From assembly GCA_002682825.1 (NCBI GenBank), contig NOKP01000029.1, positions 310,001 to 374,000 of the forward strand: a stretch of 64,000 nt of DNA, written 5' to 3'. A program made the translations under genes and the position numbers. This DNA comes from Neonectria sp. B-13 (Eukaryota; Ascomycota; Sordariomycetes; Hypocreales; Nectriaceae). This document shows positions 1-11,548 of the stretch, one piece after another (the first letter of the stretch is position 1; every line of letters begins with the position of its first letter). The notes under the pieces are model-generated. The model did no database searches. It had not been told where the DNA came from and worked only from the letters and a program-made list of their open reading frames with translations.

Positions 1-503
1 CAACAACCATCAGCACACCAACCACCTGACGAACAAAATGCAATATGACCATTTTCTCCGCAAAAAGTCGGGAGGTAGCCTAAATACATCAGTCAAAGTG
101 CCGAGCGTCGTCTATTCCAGGATGCTCTAAGCCCAGCCATGGCTTACTTAGCCTCAATAGCTGAAGGGGGAGAAATGCAACCACCTCCGATTGGACGCCT
201 CGCTGAAAGTCATCATCTTCACATTGTAAAACTGTCAGCCATTTCTGCCAAGTTGAGGGGAGCGTGCGCAACGGTAGCATTCGTAATTGGTCTGTACATG
301 TCATAATGACACGCGTCGCCAGCCTCCTCATCAGAAGAGGAGAAACTTGTCGCGTTTGCAGACTTTTGCAATGGCTTCATTTCTGCTGTCTCAGATTTGT
401 TCTATAGAACCTACAACACCGCACAAGTATCACATTTACGTGATTTCGAACGTCATGTAGTATTTCATATTCAACTTCCTTGTTACGTGGCTAGATGTTT
501 GTT
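1..503. other. Intergenic, left edge
   Basis: No gene could be supported here. The open frames present are short, have no recognisable domain and lack plausible splice partners. The right end should hold the 3' untranslated region of the neighbouring monooxygenase gene, which is read leftwards. Confidence 0.5.
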
Positions 504-1835
504 TCAATCTTTAAAGAACTGATTCTTAGGGCGGGGAAGCCCAAGATGTTCTCGCAAGGTAGTTCCCTCATAATCACGACGGAAGATCCCCCGGCGCTGT
601 AGCTCAGGAACCAAACGGAGCGCAACATCGTCGAGCCCTTGAGGTAGAAAGGGGAAAACCACAGTGAATCCATCTGCTCCCTCCTCCTCCAGCCATGTGT
701 TCATTGCGTCCGCAACACTCTCGGGCGTCCCAACAAAGGCTAATCCAGAATAACCTCCGTAGCGCTGTGCAAGTTGTCGGACAGTCAGGCCTTCTTCCTC
801 GGCCAGCTTTAGGACTCCCGCACGTCCGGTTTTGCTCGCATTTGTGTCCGGGATATCCGATGGAAGCGGGCTGTCCGGATCGAAGCCGGACGCATCGGTG
901 CCGAGTACAACTGACAACGAAGCAATGGCGCTGTCATAGTGCACTAAGCTATCCAGCTTGAGGCGCTTGTCCTGTGCATCTTGGACCGTATCGCCAATGA
1001 CAATCAAGGCAGCTGGCAGGATCTTGAGATGGTCGCGATTCCGTCCAACTGCCGTGGCCCTGTCTTTGATATCCGCATACAGCACTTTCGCAGACTCCAG
1101 GTCTCGCGGCGAGCAAAATACCGCTTCGGCCGTTTCGGCAGCGAGCTGTTTTCCAGGTTCGGATTGCCCGGCTTGGACGATGACGGGCCAGCCCTGAACT
1201 GGGCGCGCAATGTTAAGCGGCCCTTTCACCTTCAGCGCGTCGCCTTTGTGATTCAGCACGTGGAGCTTCTCCGGGTCAAAGTAGACGCCGCTTTCTTGGT
1301 CGCGGATGAATGCGTCGTCAGCAAAGCTATCCCAGAGACCGGTGACGACGTCGTAGAATTCCCGAGCTCTCTTGTATCGCTCGCTGTGCTCCAAGTGTTC
1401 ATCGAGGCCAAAGTTCTTGGCAGACTCCGGGTTTCCTGTGGTGACAATGTTCCAAGCTGCCCGTCCGTTACTGATATGATCCAACGAGGCGAAGCGTCGG
1501 GCAATATGATACGGCTCGTCGTAGGTCGTCGAGGCAGTCGCAGCAAGGCCAATCTTGCTCGTTACAACGGATAGTGCGGATAGCAGCGTAAACGGCTCAA
1601 ACGAAGTGACGGTGTGGCTACGCTTCAGTGCCTCTGTAGGCATGTTCAAGACGGCCAGGTGGTCGGCCATGAAGAAGGCGTCAAACTTGGCATCCTCCAG
1701 CGTCTTGATGAATGATTTGAGATGAGCGAGATTGAAGTTGGCGTCTGGGTATGAACCGGGATACCTCCATGCGCCAGTATGCAAGCTAACTGGTCGCATA
1801 AATGCGGTAAGGTGCAAGGACTTGGAGTTCGTCAT
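504..1835 (-). CDS. FMN-dependent monooxygenase, NtaA/SnaA/DszA-type luciferase-like family
   Basis: Single-exon protein of 443 residues. It matches class C flavin monooxygenases (bacterial luciferase fold) that use FMNH2 from a partner reductase to oxygenate sulfur or nitrogen heteroaromatics and related small molecules. Visible family marks are an N-terminal strand with AFMRPVSLHTGAWRYPG, the FDAFFMADHLAVL block, the RRFASLDHISNGRAAWN block and the late GxxGLAFVGTPESVAD block. The length is normal for the family. The frame stays open 26 codons upstream but begins there at GTG, so I chose the first ATG, giving MTNSKSLHL. No targeting signal is visible. The substrate is unknown, and no flavin reductase partner lies next to it. 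It is isolated from its neighbours by about 0.9 kb on the start side. Confidence 0.9.
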   Translation of the reverse strand: MTNSKSLHLTAFMRPVSLHTGAWRYPGSYPDANFNLAHLKSFIKTLEDAKFDAFFMADHLAVLNMPTEALKRSHTVTSFEPFTLLSALSVVTSKIGLAATASTTYDEPYHIARRFASLDHISNGRAAWNIVTTGNPESAKNFGLDEHLEHSERYKRAREFYDVVTGLWDSFADDAFIRDQESGVYFDPEKLHVLNHKGDALKVKGPLNIARPVQGWPVIVQAGQSEPGKQLAAETAEAVFCSPRDLESAKVLYADIKDRATAVGRNRDHLKILPAALIVIGDTVQDAQDKRLKLDSLVHYDSAIASLSVVLGTDASGFDPDSPLPSDIPDTNASKTGRAGVLKLAEEEGLTVRQLAQRYGGYSGLAFVGTPESVADAMNTWLEEEGADGFTVVFPFLPQGLDDVALRLVPELQRRGIFRRDYEGTTLREHLGLPRPKNQFFKD

Positions 1836-2754
1836 GATGTTGTGAATTGCTTGTGAGCTTGATTGTAGAGTGTCTTGAGCATTATTCTTGGCACTCTTCT
1901 GAAAATGGGGCACGCTTTATACAAGGTATCAGTCTGACTTACAATTAGTAAGTAATGCAGGTGAAAGCCGATGGCGACAGATGTAGATGTCAATCACGAC
2001 ATCGACCACATGCCGGCTTAATAATGGGATGGACTATTTAATAACTACCCCATCAGTTCGCTGATACCCTAACTAGCCACAGGACGGAGGCACAACCCAA
2101 TCAATTGCCGCAGAAATAAGTGGGAGCCGCACCTGAATTGTGCTACCGTTTCCCATCGATTATCACTGCCCAGCTTGACCTTCAAGTAACACTAGCCACA
2201 CGTTTCGACAGCATATTTTTTCTTCTTTCTTCAAGCATACTATAAGGCTGCAAAGCCTGCAAGCTTGCTATGAGATGCCTTGGCGCTTTCGTGAATAGTA
2301 GTAGCGCATGCTGTGGGGTTAGAACATATTGAGATTTTATATCGTGAGTAGCTGGCGGAAGGAGAATGAAGTGTTCATGGTACTGCGACGTACGTGATTT
2401 GCTCCAACTTCCTTCTGCGAAACATTGTAGAATCGGTGGTCTCAGCCACTTGGGGCGGGGTTTGGGGGCGGGGTTCGGGGTTTACTATTAATATAGTGTT
2501 TTTTACAATCTACAGAGACTATACTTTAAAGATGAGATTTTAATCAAGAGGATAGAGGTGGTGATAGGCTGTGATATTGATGATTGGACACTTGCTGAAC
2601 AGTTAGGCTTGAACATGTAGGATATCTTTTGAACAGATTCAAGGTGCTTGGCTGAAGTCGCCTCAAACAAATTGAGTTGGCTGCAGTATTCATTATAATT
2701 CTTCTGAGTATTGCCTTCATTTTCGTTTCTTATCCCCATCGCAATATGAATTTC
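1836..2754. other. Intergenic between two minus-strand genes
   Basis: This holds the upstream region of the monooxygenase and the downstream region of the secreted Cys-rich protein gene. The only structure I see is the G-run cluster at 2452-2480, listed separately, followed by an AT-rich stretch. Confidence 0.5.
2452..2480 (+). other. G-quadruplex-prone G-run cluster
   Basis: Five runs of four or five G follow one another on the plus strand (2452-2455, 2457-2460, 2464-2468, 2470-2473, 2477-2480). The spacers are only C, TTT, C and TTC. This exceeds the usual G3+N1-7 four-run criterion for intramolecular G-quadruplexes. It lies in intergenic DNA about 0.6 kb upstream of the monooxygenase start and about 0.3 kb past the 3' end of the Cys-rich gene. 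Confidence 0.7.
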
Positions 2755-3600
2755 TCATGCCGCGCAGGTCCAACACTCCCTGTCGTTCCAGACCTGGTTT
2801 CCCGAACCCTGGAGGAAGTTCGAATCCTTCAAAGGATAACCACTATAGAAACACTCGGGCAGCCAGCCCGACGGGTCATATGCCGATGCCCTACAACCCT
2901 GTTGCCGAGCACAGAGGGCTGCACAGTCGGCTGAAGATGGATTTGCCGAGTAAATCAACTCGCTATACAAGCGTAGCCCTGCACCCGGAGTCCCATCCCG
3001 GTCGCAGGAGTATTGATCCTCAACATCCTTCTTTCGGGTGCATCCATGACCAGTAGGCGGCGTGCCAATTATGAAAGAACCTAGCGTAGCGCCGCACTCA
3101 ATGCACGTTGCACAGCCCATATCGTACCAAAAGGTGACGGAATAGGGATCTTCAGCGAACCCCGAGTCGACCAGGCTCTTTGACGAGAATCGACAAGGCG
3201 TGGCGATGTCTGAAGAATTGTATCCGAAGGAGTCGCAGAAGGAACACATGTTGCAGATGAGGGCGCAGTCTTCTATGCGATTCTGTGGCATGCCATTGTA
3301 CGTAATGCTCCATCCGCCAACGGAGCCGAACTCCTCACTCGACAAGAGGATACCGCGTCTATCGCAAGTCAACCCGTCGGGCGTCGATGGAGGTAGGTCG
3401 CAAGCCCCTGGGTAGGTAATGCCGGAAGGACAGGCATCGAAGATGGCGTTGTGTTCGCAGGCGGTGGATGAGGATGCTGTGCAAGTAGAGGTTTCAAATG
3501 GAGCCGTATAGATGGATTGTGTGATTTGAGGCTCATCTGCCGGGTCTGCATTGACAAGGCCGGCGAGGACCAGCGCCAGGAGGGCGACTACAGTCTGCAT
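2755..3600 (-). CDS. Secreted Cys-rich protein with two apple/PAN-like repeats
   Basis: Single-exon protein of 281 residues from the chosen ATG at 3600. The frame has an earlier ATG 13 codons upstream (3639). I prefer 3600 because it places a clean signal peptide, MQTVVALLALVLAGLVNA, at the N terminus. The mature part has many cysteines arranged in two related halves, each with a DCA-x-(L/I)C start, a central aromatic/Cys core, a C-(R/F)(F/Y)S block and a closing C-x-x-C (ATC, WTC). That is the layout of apple/PAN-type domains, which bind proteins or sugars. The role is unknown; an extracellular, wall-associated or host-interaction protein is an inference. Domain assignment is by pattern only. 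Confidence 0.75.
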   Translation of the reverse strand: MQTVVALLALVLAGLVNADPADEPQITQSIYTAPFETSTCTASSSTACEHNAIFDACPSGITYPGACDLPPSTPDGLTCDRRGILLSSEEFGSVGGWSITYNGMPQNRIEDCALICNMCSFCDSFGYNSSDIATPCRFSSKSLVDSGFAEDPYSVTFWYDMGCATCIECGATLGSFIIGTPPTGHGCTRKKDVEDQYSCDRDGTPGAGLRLYSELIYSANPSSADCAALCARQQGCRASAYDPSGWLPECFYSGYPLKDSNFLQGSGNQVWNDRECWTCAA

Positions 3601-4954
3601 CGTGGTGGGAGAGGGGATTCGGAACAACGGCGGCTGCATAGAGACTGGCGATGTTCCACGTATTCATAATTTGAGGGCACGCTGCACGTCTCGTAAGGCC
3701 GTATTAGCAGGGCAGCACTAGATCTAATTAAGTCTAGCGAATGTAACGACTCGTATTCTTCTGCTAAAAAGCCCTGGATAGCGTTGCCAGCTAACCTTGC
3801 ACCTCGATAAGTCACTACCATTAATACCGATGAATATTCCGGCCAGTTTGGGGTTACTGGACGCCTCGGCCCGCCTATAAGGTACACTCGGGCCGGATCT
3901 CTTAGACCCAGAAGCCAGCGCCGAACAGCGTGCTACAACTCATGTCGCGAGATCTCCACAGGTTGCCCAGCTGTCCGTCGAGGCTGTTGAGCATGCCTTT
4001 ATCGTTAGGCCGTTAATACGACTACCAAATACGACATTGATGTTTGACCACGTCTTCTTCTATGGTTTGAGCCCGGTCGCGACAACTTCGAGCCTGTGTT
4101 TGGTTCCCACGCAGATATCAAGCGAACCTTGAGTGCTTGAGGCAATATAGAATCCTCTATGTACGGTCGGATCCAGCGTCGAAAGCAGAGTTTGTACGTG
4201 CGAGCAGTCTAACCACCGCTGCATATAGAACGAAACTTGACGTCGATGTTGGTGTTTCTCAGCAAACGTCGGCTTTTCCCGTTAGCATCACTTCGTTCGT
4301 TGCCACGTCACGCGATGTCCTCGTATCCTCAATGGCCATGATGATGATGTGGGGGATATTGTGCTAGAAAAATGTTGTATCAATGGGGAGCGGCGGCGAT
4401 GGTCGACATATACCCAACAGATTGTGTGTTGGTGGGATTTCCGGGGGATTGACAACAGCAGGCCTACTTCAAGCAGACAGGGCTTGATTTTTACCTTGTT
4501 CGATGTAAACTCTTACTCGGGCTGCTGCGCTACGGGTGCAGCTGTTTACTGAACCTCGACCCGCCATAGCTGGGCCTTCACCAAAGCTGGTTGTTTTCCT
4601 CATCGAGATGCACTTTCACATGACACGTCAGTCGCGATAAGCCTCCAAGCCGGTGTGAGACGGTACGAGTGAGACGCCACAATTCTGCACCGCCCCCATT
4701 CATTCAACTTGCCCGGGATGGTACTGCAGCACGGCTTTAGGCAGCGACGCAAATTCCATCCCGCGGGTGCCCAACCTATCTATCTCCTGTATCTGCTCAT
4801 TCACGACCTCATCCGTTACAGCATTTCTCAGATCCAGAAACCGTCGTCTTTCATCTCAGAATAGGAAGATTGCTTGAATTCAGTCATTCCAGCCGAAAGC
4901 AGGTGCCACATCTTCAATCCTTAAGTCCTAAGAGTCTTGGCTATACATGCAAGT
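3601..4954. other. Intergenic between divergent genes
   Basis: About 1.35 kb without a supportable gene. It contains the upstream regions of the Cys-rich secreted protein (leftwards) and the STAND receptor (rightwards). The short open frames near 4137-4550 have no recognisable domain. Confidence 0.5.
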
Positions 4955-7900
4955 ATGCCTAAATTGCCAGGCTTCATCACCAATCTTGTCGTAAGATGGA
5001 GGAAATGGAGAAATGGTAGCGCCAAGCTGCCTCGAACAGAAGCGAGCCCTGGTCGGTCTACAGTCCCAGAGATGGAAACAGCAAGCCAGGAAACCAGGCC
5101 GCCACTGACCCAGGGCAACGAAGCCGGCGTGACGGCGGACAGCCAGAGCTATTGGACAGGTAAGGTTGCGCATGACAAGCTCTAACTAGCAAACTATGGC
5201 TCTGGTATTCTGATAAACTGAAGGGAGGGTTACCCTAACGAGTATCTTCCCGGAGGAGAGTGAACAGCCGCGAATCAAAGAGGCACAAAAGAAGCTGCAA
5301 GAGGCAACTGAGAAACTCGAAGCTGCACTACAGAAACACGCTGATGAATTCCCTTTACCGGCAATGCCCAACGTGGACAACTCGTCGGTTGAATCCGCCG
5401 TGACAGCTCCTGGAGAATTTGAGCGATTCCTCACAACATTACTAGGACCTCAGTCGCAAGACACTAATAACGTACGTCATAAGGCGAACGTCTTCATGAG
5501 AAAGATGTATCCCGTCGCGAGCTTCGCCTTGGGCATAGTAGGCGTTGCATCTCCTGTGAGTTGCAGACGAAATCCTCAGATGAATTTGGGAGATTTGTCC
5601 GGCTAATGCTAGTCACACTCGAAGGCAGCCGGAATAGTACCTCTGACTATCGTTGTCAACTCACTTATTCAGATCTGTAATGTGAGCCCCCCCCCCACTT
5701 CCGAAACTCTTAGTCACGTATATAGTTACTAATTTTTAATGAAGTTTGCAGAGCAAGTCAGCCAAGAGTCCAAATATGTTGCCACAGAACGGTTAGAGAA
5801 ACTAGGATCCCTCGAGACATCCATAAGGAATATCCAAGTCCTCGATCTAGATGCTTCCAAAGATCTCGAGCAGTCCATCATTGTGGATGCCATCAATCTG
5901 CTGGCAGCCATGACTGAATATCTACGAACGAGCGTCCTGTATCTCAAAAGCTGTTTGCTCAGAAACATGGTCGAGACCGCATTTTCCAAGACCAACGTGG
6001 TGACGGCCGTGGAGAACCTTGACGAAGCTGACCAGGCCTTCCACAAGAGTTTTGGCCACGCAGCAAATTTTCGCATCCTGGAAGGCATTCAGACACGGAT
6101 AGAAGGCGAGAAAAAAGTGTTGCTGGAGCTGTCCAAGGTGGACTACTCGGGCATTCACCTTAAGAAAAAACGAGATCGCTGCAAGGGAACAACAGACTGG
6201 ATATTCGAACAACAGGAGTTTAAGGATTGGTGGGCGACTTCAGAACCATGGCTGTGGTGCTGCGGTGTTCCAGGAGTTGGAAAGACCCATTTGGCGTGAG
6301 TAACGTCGTCCTTACACTCTTGACTAGTTGACCGAATGCTGACAATTTACGACATGCACAGATCCGCCGTCATTGATTGGGTCAAAAATCAAGCCAAAGA
6401 GTCACCTAGAATGGCTGTTTCTTACGCATACTGCGAGTACGACTCCTCGAAGGAAGATCAAGAAGCCATTAGCATTTTGATGAGCATCACGCGCCAGCTC
6501 ATTGAGAGTGCGCCACGCAGCGAAAGGCAGATTCTAATACAAAAAACGCGAGATTTTCTTCTCAAAACTCTGGGGCCAGAGAAATCGCCAACATTGGAGG
6601 TGGATTTCCTAACCTCGGTCACTTCCAGATTTCAGCAACCCATCGTGGTCATAGATGCTCTCGATGAATGTCCTGCTGAAATGGAGGGGGGCGTGACAAA
6701 CCGAAATACGCTCGTCAAGTGGCTTCATGCGATTCCTAAATTGAAGGTCTTCATAACATCACGCAACATTCCAACAATAGAAACAGCTCTTTGTGGATCG
6801 AGAGTCCTTCCCATGCGACCTCCGTGGGCATCGATTCATACTTATATTACCAAGCTGATCTACGACAGAGAAACTCTTTTGGATAAAGTTGTCAACAGTC
6901 CCCAGTTGAGAGCACAGATCGATGATGTGGTGCATTTGAGTTTCGGAGAACCGTAAGCTTTGGCTCCTCTTGAAGAAAGCACCCTTGCTAATTTGTAGTA
7001 GGCTATTTATCACGGCCCGACTTTTGATCCAGTGTATATCGCCGCTGCCACTTGGAGAGATCAAGGACACCTTGAAGTCAGCGGCAGAGGCTTCAAAGGT
7101 GACGACGACTGGAGAGACTCATGGCAGCTTGAGAACCCATCTTGCTGTGTCCGACCCAAGATTTTGGTACCGTCTCTTGATTGATCGCATCAAGAAGCGC
7201 GAGGATGAAGGAATTCAGGTCTTGGCGTGGGTTTCGTGTGCAAATCGCAGGCTGAGTGTTGTTGAATTGCAGCATGCCATAGCTTTCGGGCGACGTCGAA
7301 AGTATCCCACAGAAGGTATCACGGAGTATGTATTTCCGGAAGGTCGACCTCTAGAGGAGTTGACTGAATACGTGTTTTCGGATGACGAACTGTTAGAGCG
7401 TTGTGCGGGGATCGTTGAAATCAAGCAAGGCGAGGTATCATTTGCGCATCAAACGATTCACGAATACCTTCAGGACGGAGATGTTCGCGCAAACACTTTC
7501 GACTTCCATCCACAATCTCTGCTCGCAGAAACTTGCCTGCGTTACCTCAGGGCTGCGGAATTTGAGAGGGGGTTTTGTCAAACGGACGACGATTTTGAAG
7601 AGCGGCTACGGTCATGCCCACTTTATGAGTACGCCGCACAAAACTGGGGTCATCATGCTCGAACGTGTTCGGGAATGGACCAACCCGTCATCGACTTTCT
7701 TGAGGACGAAACAAAGGTGTCTGCCGCCGTCCAGGCTCTGATGGCTTCGAAGAACGTTAAATTTCGCTCTGGCTACAGTCAACGAGTACCTAGAAAACTA
7801 ACAGGAGTACACCTTGCAGTGTATTTTGGACTGAAGGAAGCAACGACAGCTTTACTCGAGAAGGGACATGATCCAGATCGGAAAGATACTTTTGGTCGGA

Positions 7901-9345
7901 CGCCGCTGTGGTGGGCGGTAGAGAACAGACATGAGGCCGTCAAGGAGTTACTGCTCAGCAACGGAGTCGATCCGTGCGCCGAGGCCGAATGGACCATCAA
8001 AAACATGGTTCGAACGCCGCTATCGTATGCGGCCGAAATGGGGAATGAAGTCAATGTCAAGCTGGTGCTGGAGAAGGAAGCTAACATCGATTGCTTTGAT
8101 TACCTTGGAGGGACGGCGCTCTACTGGGCTGCGAGTGGAGGGCACGAGAGAGTGGCGGAACTGCTAGTCAACAATGAAGCTAACATTGATGTGCCGGATA
8201 TCTTTGGGGGGACAGCGTTGTACTGGGCGGTGCGTAATGGGCATGAGAGGGTAGCAAAACTGCTACTTGTGAAGGGAGCAAGCATTGATGCGGAGTATGT
8301 GGACAACGACACGATCACGATCCTGGAATGTGGGAAGGCGTTGCACCGGGCGGCTGGCGAAGGCAACCTGACAATGACCCAGTTGCTGATGGACATGGGC
8401 GCCAATGTTGCCGCGACTGACTGGGCTGGTGAAACAGCGCTGCACTGGGCTGCCCGCAGCAGGAACGGGACGACGATATTGCAGCTTCTACTCGAGGAAG
8501 GGGCCAACGTCGACGCGATATCCAACTATGGAAAGACGGCGCTTCATGTGGCTGCCGAAAATGGTGAAGAGGCGGCAGTATCGCTGCTGCTCGAGAAAGG
8601 GGCCAACGTCGAGGCGAAGAGCGACGATGAAAACGCGCTGCAACGGGCCGCTGCCAGCGGGTACGAAGCTGTAGTGCGACTCCTGCTCCCGAAATACCAC
8701 CATGGAGAAGTGATGGCGCGGCACGCGGCGGCTGCGGGGGGGCACGAGGCATTAGTACGCTGGCTGCTTGAGAATGGAACTGACGTCGATGCGACGAACG
8801 AGCATGGAGAGACGGCGCTGCACTCGGCCGCTAAATACGGGCACGAGGCGGTAGTGCGCCTGTTGCTCGAGAATGGCGCCAACGTCAACGCGAAGAACCA
8901 TCATGGAGAGACTGCGCTGCACTGGGCCCTCCACTGCAGCCCCTGGCTGTCTGGGGCCCAGCCGCTGCTAGAAAACGGAGCCGACGTCAACGCGGAGAAC
9001 CAGCATGGAGAGACGCCGCTGCACTGGGCCGCCGGTTGCGAGTTCCTATCTTTCTGCGGAGACCACGAGCCGGCAGTGCGGCTGCTGCTTGAGAATGGAG
9101 CCGACATTGCTTCCAAGGACCGGGATGGAAGGAACGCCCTACACTGGGCCGCCCGCCACGATGGGTTTGATGAAGAGTATACGATCTTCAAATGCGACCA
9201 GCACCAAAGAGTGGTGAAGCTACTACTCGAAAACGGAGTTAATGCTGCCGAAAAGGACTGCGATGGATACACGGCGCTGCAATTGGCACAGCGCGGCCAC
9301 AACTCGGTAGTTGGGCTATTACAAGGGGAAGCATGCTCTGATTGA
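4955..9345 (+). CDS. STAND/NLR-type receptor: fungal N-terminal signalling domain, NACHT NTPase, ankyrin repeats
   Basis: Exons 4955-5159, 5224-5555, 5625-5681, 5754-6295, 6362-6952 and 6999-9345 join in frame to 1357 residues. Residues about 130-200 hold the hydrophobic ASFALGIVGVASP-type segment seen in fungal STAND N-terminal (Goodbye-like) domains. The NACHT P-loop GVPGVGKT lies near residue 370 and is split from its downstream part by an intron. Walker B VVIDALDECP lies near 475. From about 842 to the C terminus run roughly 14-15 ankyrin repeats of the GETALHWAA / LLLENGA type. Such proteins are intracellular sensors in which ankyrin repeats recognise a ligand, NACHT oligomerises and the N terminus signals cell death or defence. 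Exon 4 uses a CAGAG acceptor, the least certain junction. A poly-C tract lies in the intron before exon 4. The neighbour downstream, tail to tail, is a HET-domain gene. Confidence 0.88.
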
Positions 9346-9649
9346 GTGTTTCCTCTCCCTTTTTATGTATATCACAAATCAAATTGCTTCTTTCCCTTGC
9401 TCCCTGTACCATCCTCCTAACGCCCACGAGTATGAAATATAATGCCAAAGAAAGCGGCCATAGCAGCAACACAAGCCCGCCTTCGCGAGCGCTGTTGGCG
9501 GTGCTCAATACAGATTACGAAAAGAGACTAGCAACAGATAGCGAATGAGACAGTGGGAAAATGTCATTTCAGGGTACAGATTATGAATGTGAATCGTCTT
9601 TTATTCAAACCGAAGAGCTGAGCAAGGGAGGATAATATGCCTACATAAC

Positions 9650-11548
9650 CTAAACAATTCGCATTGAAGACCACTGCATCCAGTCCATGATACCATCTCG
9701 CCTAGACCCAGAGAGGCGCTCGCTGTTATTGGCCGCTGTAGTAAAAGTAATGCAGGTTACCGGGCCGATGATCCTACCCGCTGGAACCGGGCTGTCTCCA
9801 CCAGGGATACCGCTCAGTTGCTCTCCAACACACCTTATAGCAAGCATCGTGGAAAACTGAATGCCTATCCCTGACGTGCCAATATGAAACCCAAACTTAG
9901 GGGTATCGTCCTCCAGGCTCCAGAGCGGTATAACGACATCGTCAACCCGCATCAACTCTGGCCCGATGCCATAGCCTCGACTGGGTACAGAATTCTGCCC
10001 AAGTAATTCCAGCTCCACCAGGCAGAAATCTTGTAGAATGGACTCCAGTGTCCGCAACCATATCAACAACTGTTGGCAATCCAAATCTGAATGATATTTA
10101 TAGAGTTTTCTCTCGAACCTGCCCAGAGACTTGCTACTCATCTCTCGTTCCGCAATCGGGTGGCGGAAGTCTGAGATTTTCTCGAGTAAAGAAGCGAGTG
10201 CCATTATGCCTAGCTTTTCATCAGGGATGGAGGGGAAAAGCTTTTGAATGATATTCATGACTTGCTCCGTTTTGCACTCTTCTGTTTGCTGAAGAGAGTC
10301 GAGCGTTGCTGCGGAAGCTACTCGATGACCTCGTAGGCCAACAGCTGACATATTCCAGTAGATTTGCAAAGAGCCATCATGAAAAGCCACGATCGCCTTT
10401 TCAGAGTACCCTGGAGACTTGGGGTATAGTTCGAAGGTGTCCGTATTCTTTATGCGACAGTCATACTGAAGTCTTCGCCGCCGAGAGTGTGACCAGTCAG
10501 GAACCCACGATGGATACGAAGTATCCTCTCCCCTTGAAACAGGACCAAATTCAAACAAATGAAGCAGCAATTGTAGACTGGTGTCATTATGACCCAGGCT
10601 ATAGGTAAAAGAAGCAAAGTCCTTGTACGTCTCGGTCCAATGCTTTGTGTAATCCAGCTGAAACTGCTGCCCATCCAGTCCTAAGCTTAGAAGGGCAGCA
10701 ATACGATCTTTTGGCTCGAGGCACTCAGCATCGTGGAAATGCCAAAGGAGCTCCAACATACTGAGCCCGGTCGTCTGGCACCCTAGATTTGCCGCCACTT
10801 TGATCGCATAATCCGACATATCCATACGTTGAAAGCGTGTAGCGGCCAGACTAAGCAACGGCAGAGGAATGGATTGGCTGCCGCAATGAACAGTAGCATG
10901 ACTGGCAAGGCATGCCTCCTGGATGATCCAGCGGCGTGAGAACCATGGCTGCTGAAAGAAATCGTGTATAGCGCGGACTGCTTCCATAGGTTCATGATGG
11001 ATAAACTTTTTCATGAGAAAGACAATTCGTCCAGCCATTTCCCATTGTGTTTTCCATTTGGTCACATCTGGAAGGCGGCTGAGTTTTCGAAAGAATGCAA
11101 GGAGCTTCGCCGTCATAGGATTTTCGGGCCCAAGCCAAATATCAACCGCCACAGCCTTTCTGTAGATGTTTCCCATTGCAGGGATTTGCTGGGCCTTTTC
11201 CATCCCATCATTCTGATTGAGGCAGATGGCATCAACCCATAGATGTCTGGGTTTGTCGCGTGTTCGAAGACCCTGTAACAAGGTATCAAGGTTGGGCGTG
11301 ATTCTCAAGTACCTCACGTCGCCATCGCATCTTATCTCTAGGGTCCGTGAGAACTCAAGCTTTCCCCATACGTAAGAAACGGCTGTATAGTCCAGATGTT
11401 GTGCTGAAGTCCGCTGTTCAATAATCTGGCAAGTGAGTGGAGCTGTTGCGTCTGTGGTTGGATACAGGACGACGAGCCTGATCGCATTTTTTTCGGAGAG
11501 AGGCTGGTAGCTGTATTTATTAAAAACAGGCATTTTCATTGATTCCAT
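9650..11548 (-). CDS. HET-domain (heterokaryon incompatibility) protein
   Basis: Single-exon protein of 632 residues. Residues about 54-230 carry the HET domain: YTAVSYVWG at the start, then RHLWVDAICLNQND, then MGNIYRKAVAVDIWLGPE, followed by WFSRRWIIQEACLA. The HET domain is the toxic effector domain of fungal nonself recognition and is related to TIR-like folds; overactivity kills the fused cell. The rest (to 632) is the variable region common to long HET proteins and has no NACHT or repeat domain, so any sensor must be elsewhere. ATGs also occur at codons 4 and 6. The gene converges on the STAND receptor gene, with about 300 bp between stop codons. Confidence 0.92.
   Translation of the reverse strand: MESMKMPVFNKYSYQPLSEKNAIRLVVLYPTTDATAPLTCQIIEQRTSAQHLDYTAVSYVWGKLEFSRTLEIRCDGDVRYLRITPNLDTLLQGLRTRDKPRHLWVDAICLNQNDGMEKAQQIPAMGNIYRKAVAVDIWLGPENPMTAKLLAFFRKLSRLPDVTKWKTQWEMAGRIVFLMKKFIHHEPMEAVRAIHDFFQQPWFSRRWIIQEACLASHATVHCGSQSIPLPLLSLAATRFQRMDMSDYAIKVAANLGCQTTGLSMLELLWHFHDAECLEPKDRIAALLSLGLDGQQFQLDYTKHWTETYKDFASFTYSLGHNDTSLQLLLHLFEFGPVSRGEDTSYPSWVPDWSHSRRRRLQYDCRIKNTDTFELYPKSPGYSEKAIVAFHDGSLQIYWNMSAVGLRGHRVASAATLDSLQQTEECKTEQVMNIIQKLFPSIPDEKLGIMALASLLEKISDFRHPIAEREMSSKSLGRFERKLYKYHSDLDCQQLLIWLRTLESILQDFCLVELELLGQNSVPSRGYGIGPELMRVDDVVIPLWSLEDDTPKFGFHIGTSGIGIQFSTMLAIRCVGEQLSGIPGGDSPVPAGRIIGPVTCITFTTAANNSERLSGSRRDGIMDWMQWSSMRIV

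Noticed and set aside
4137..4552. Two short plus-strand frames in the intergenic DNA before the STAND gene
   Set aside because: No domain, no splice continuation and unusual composition; not supported as genes.
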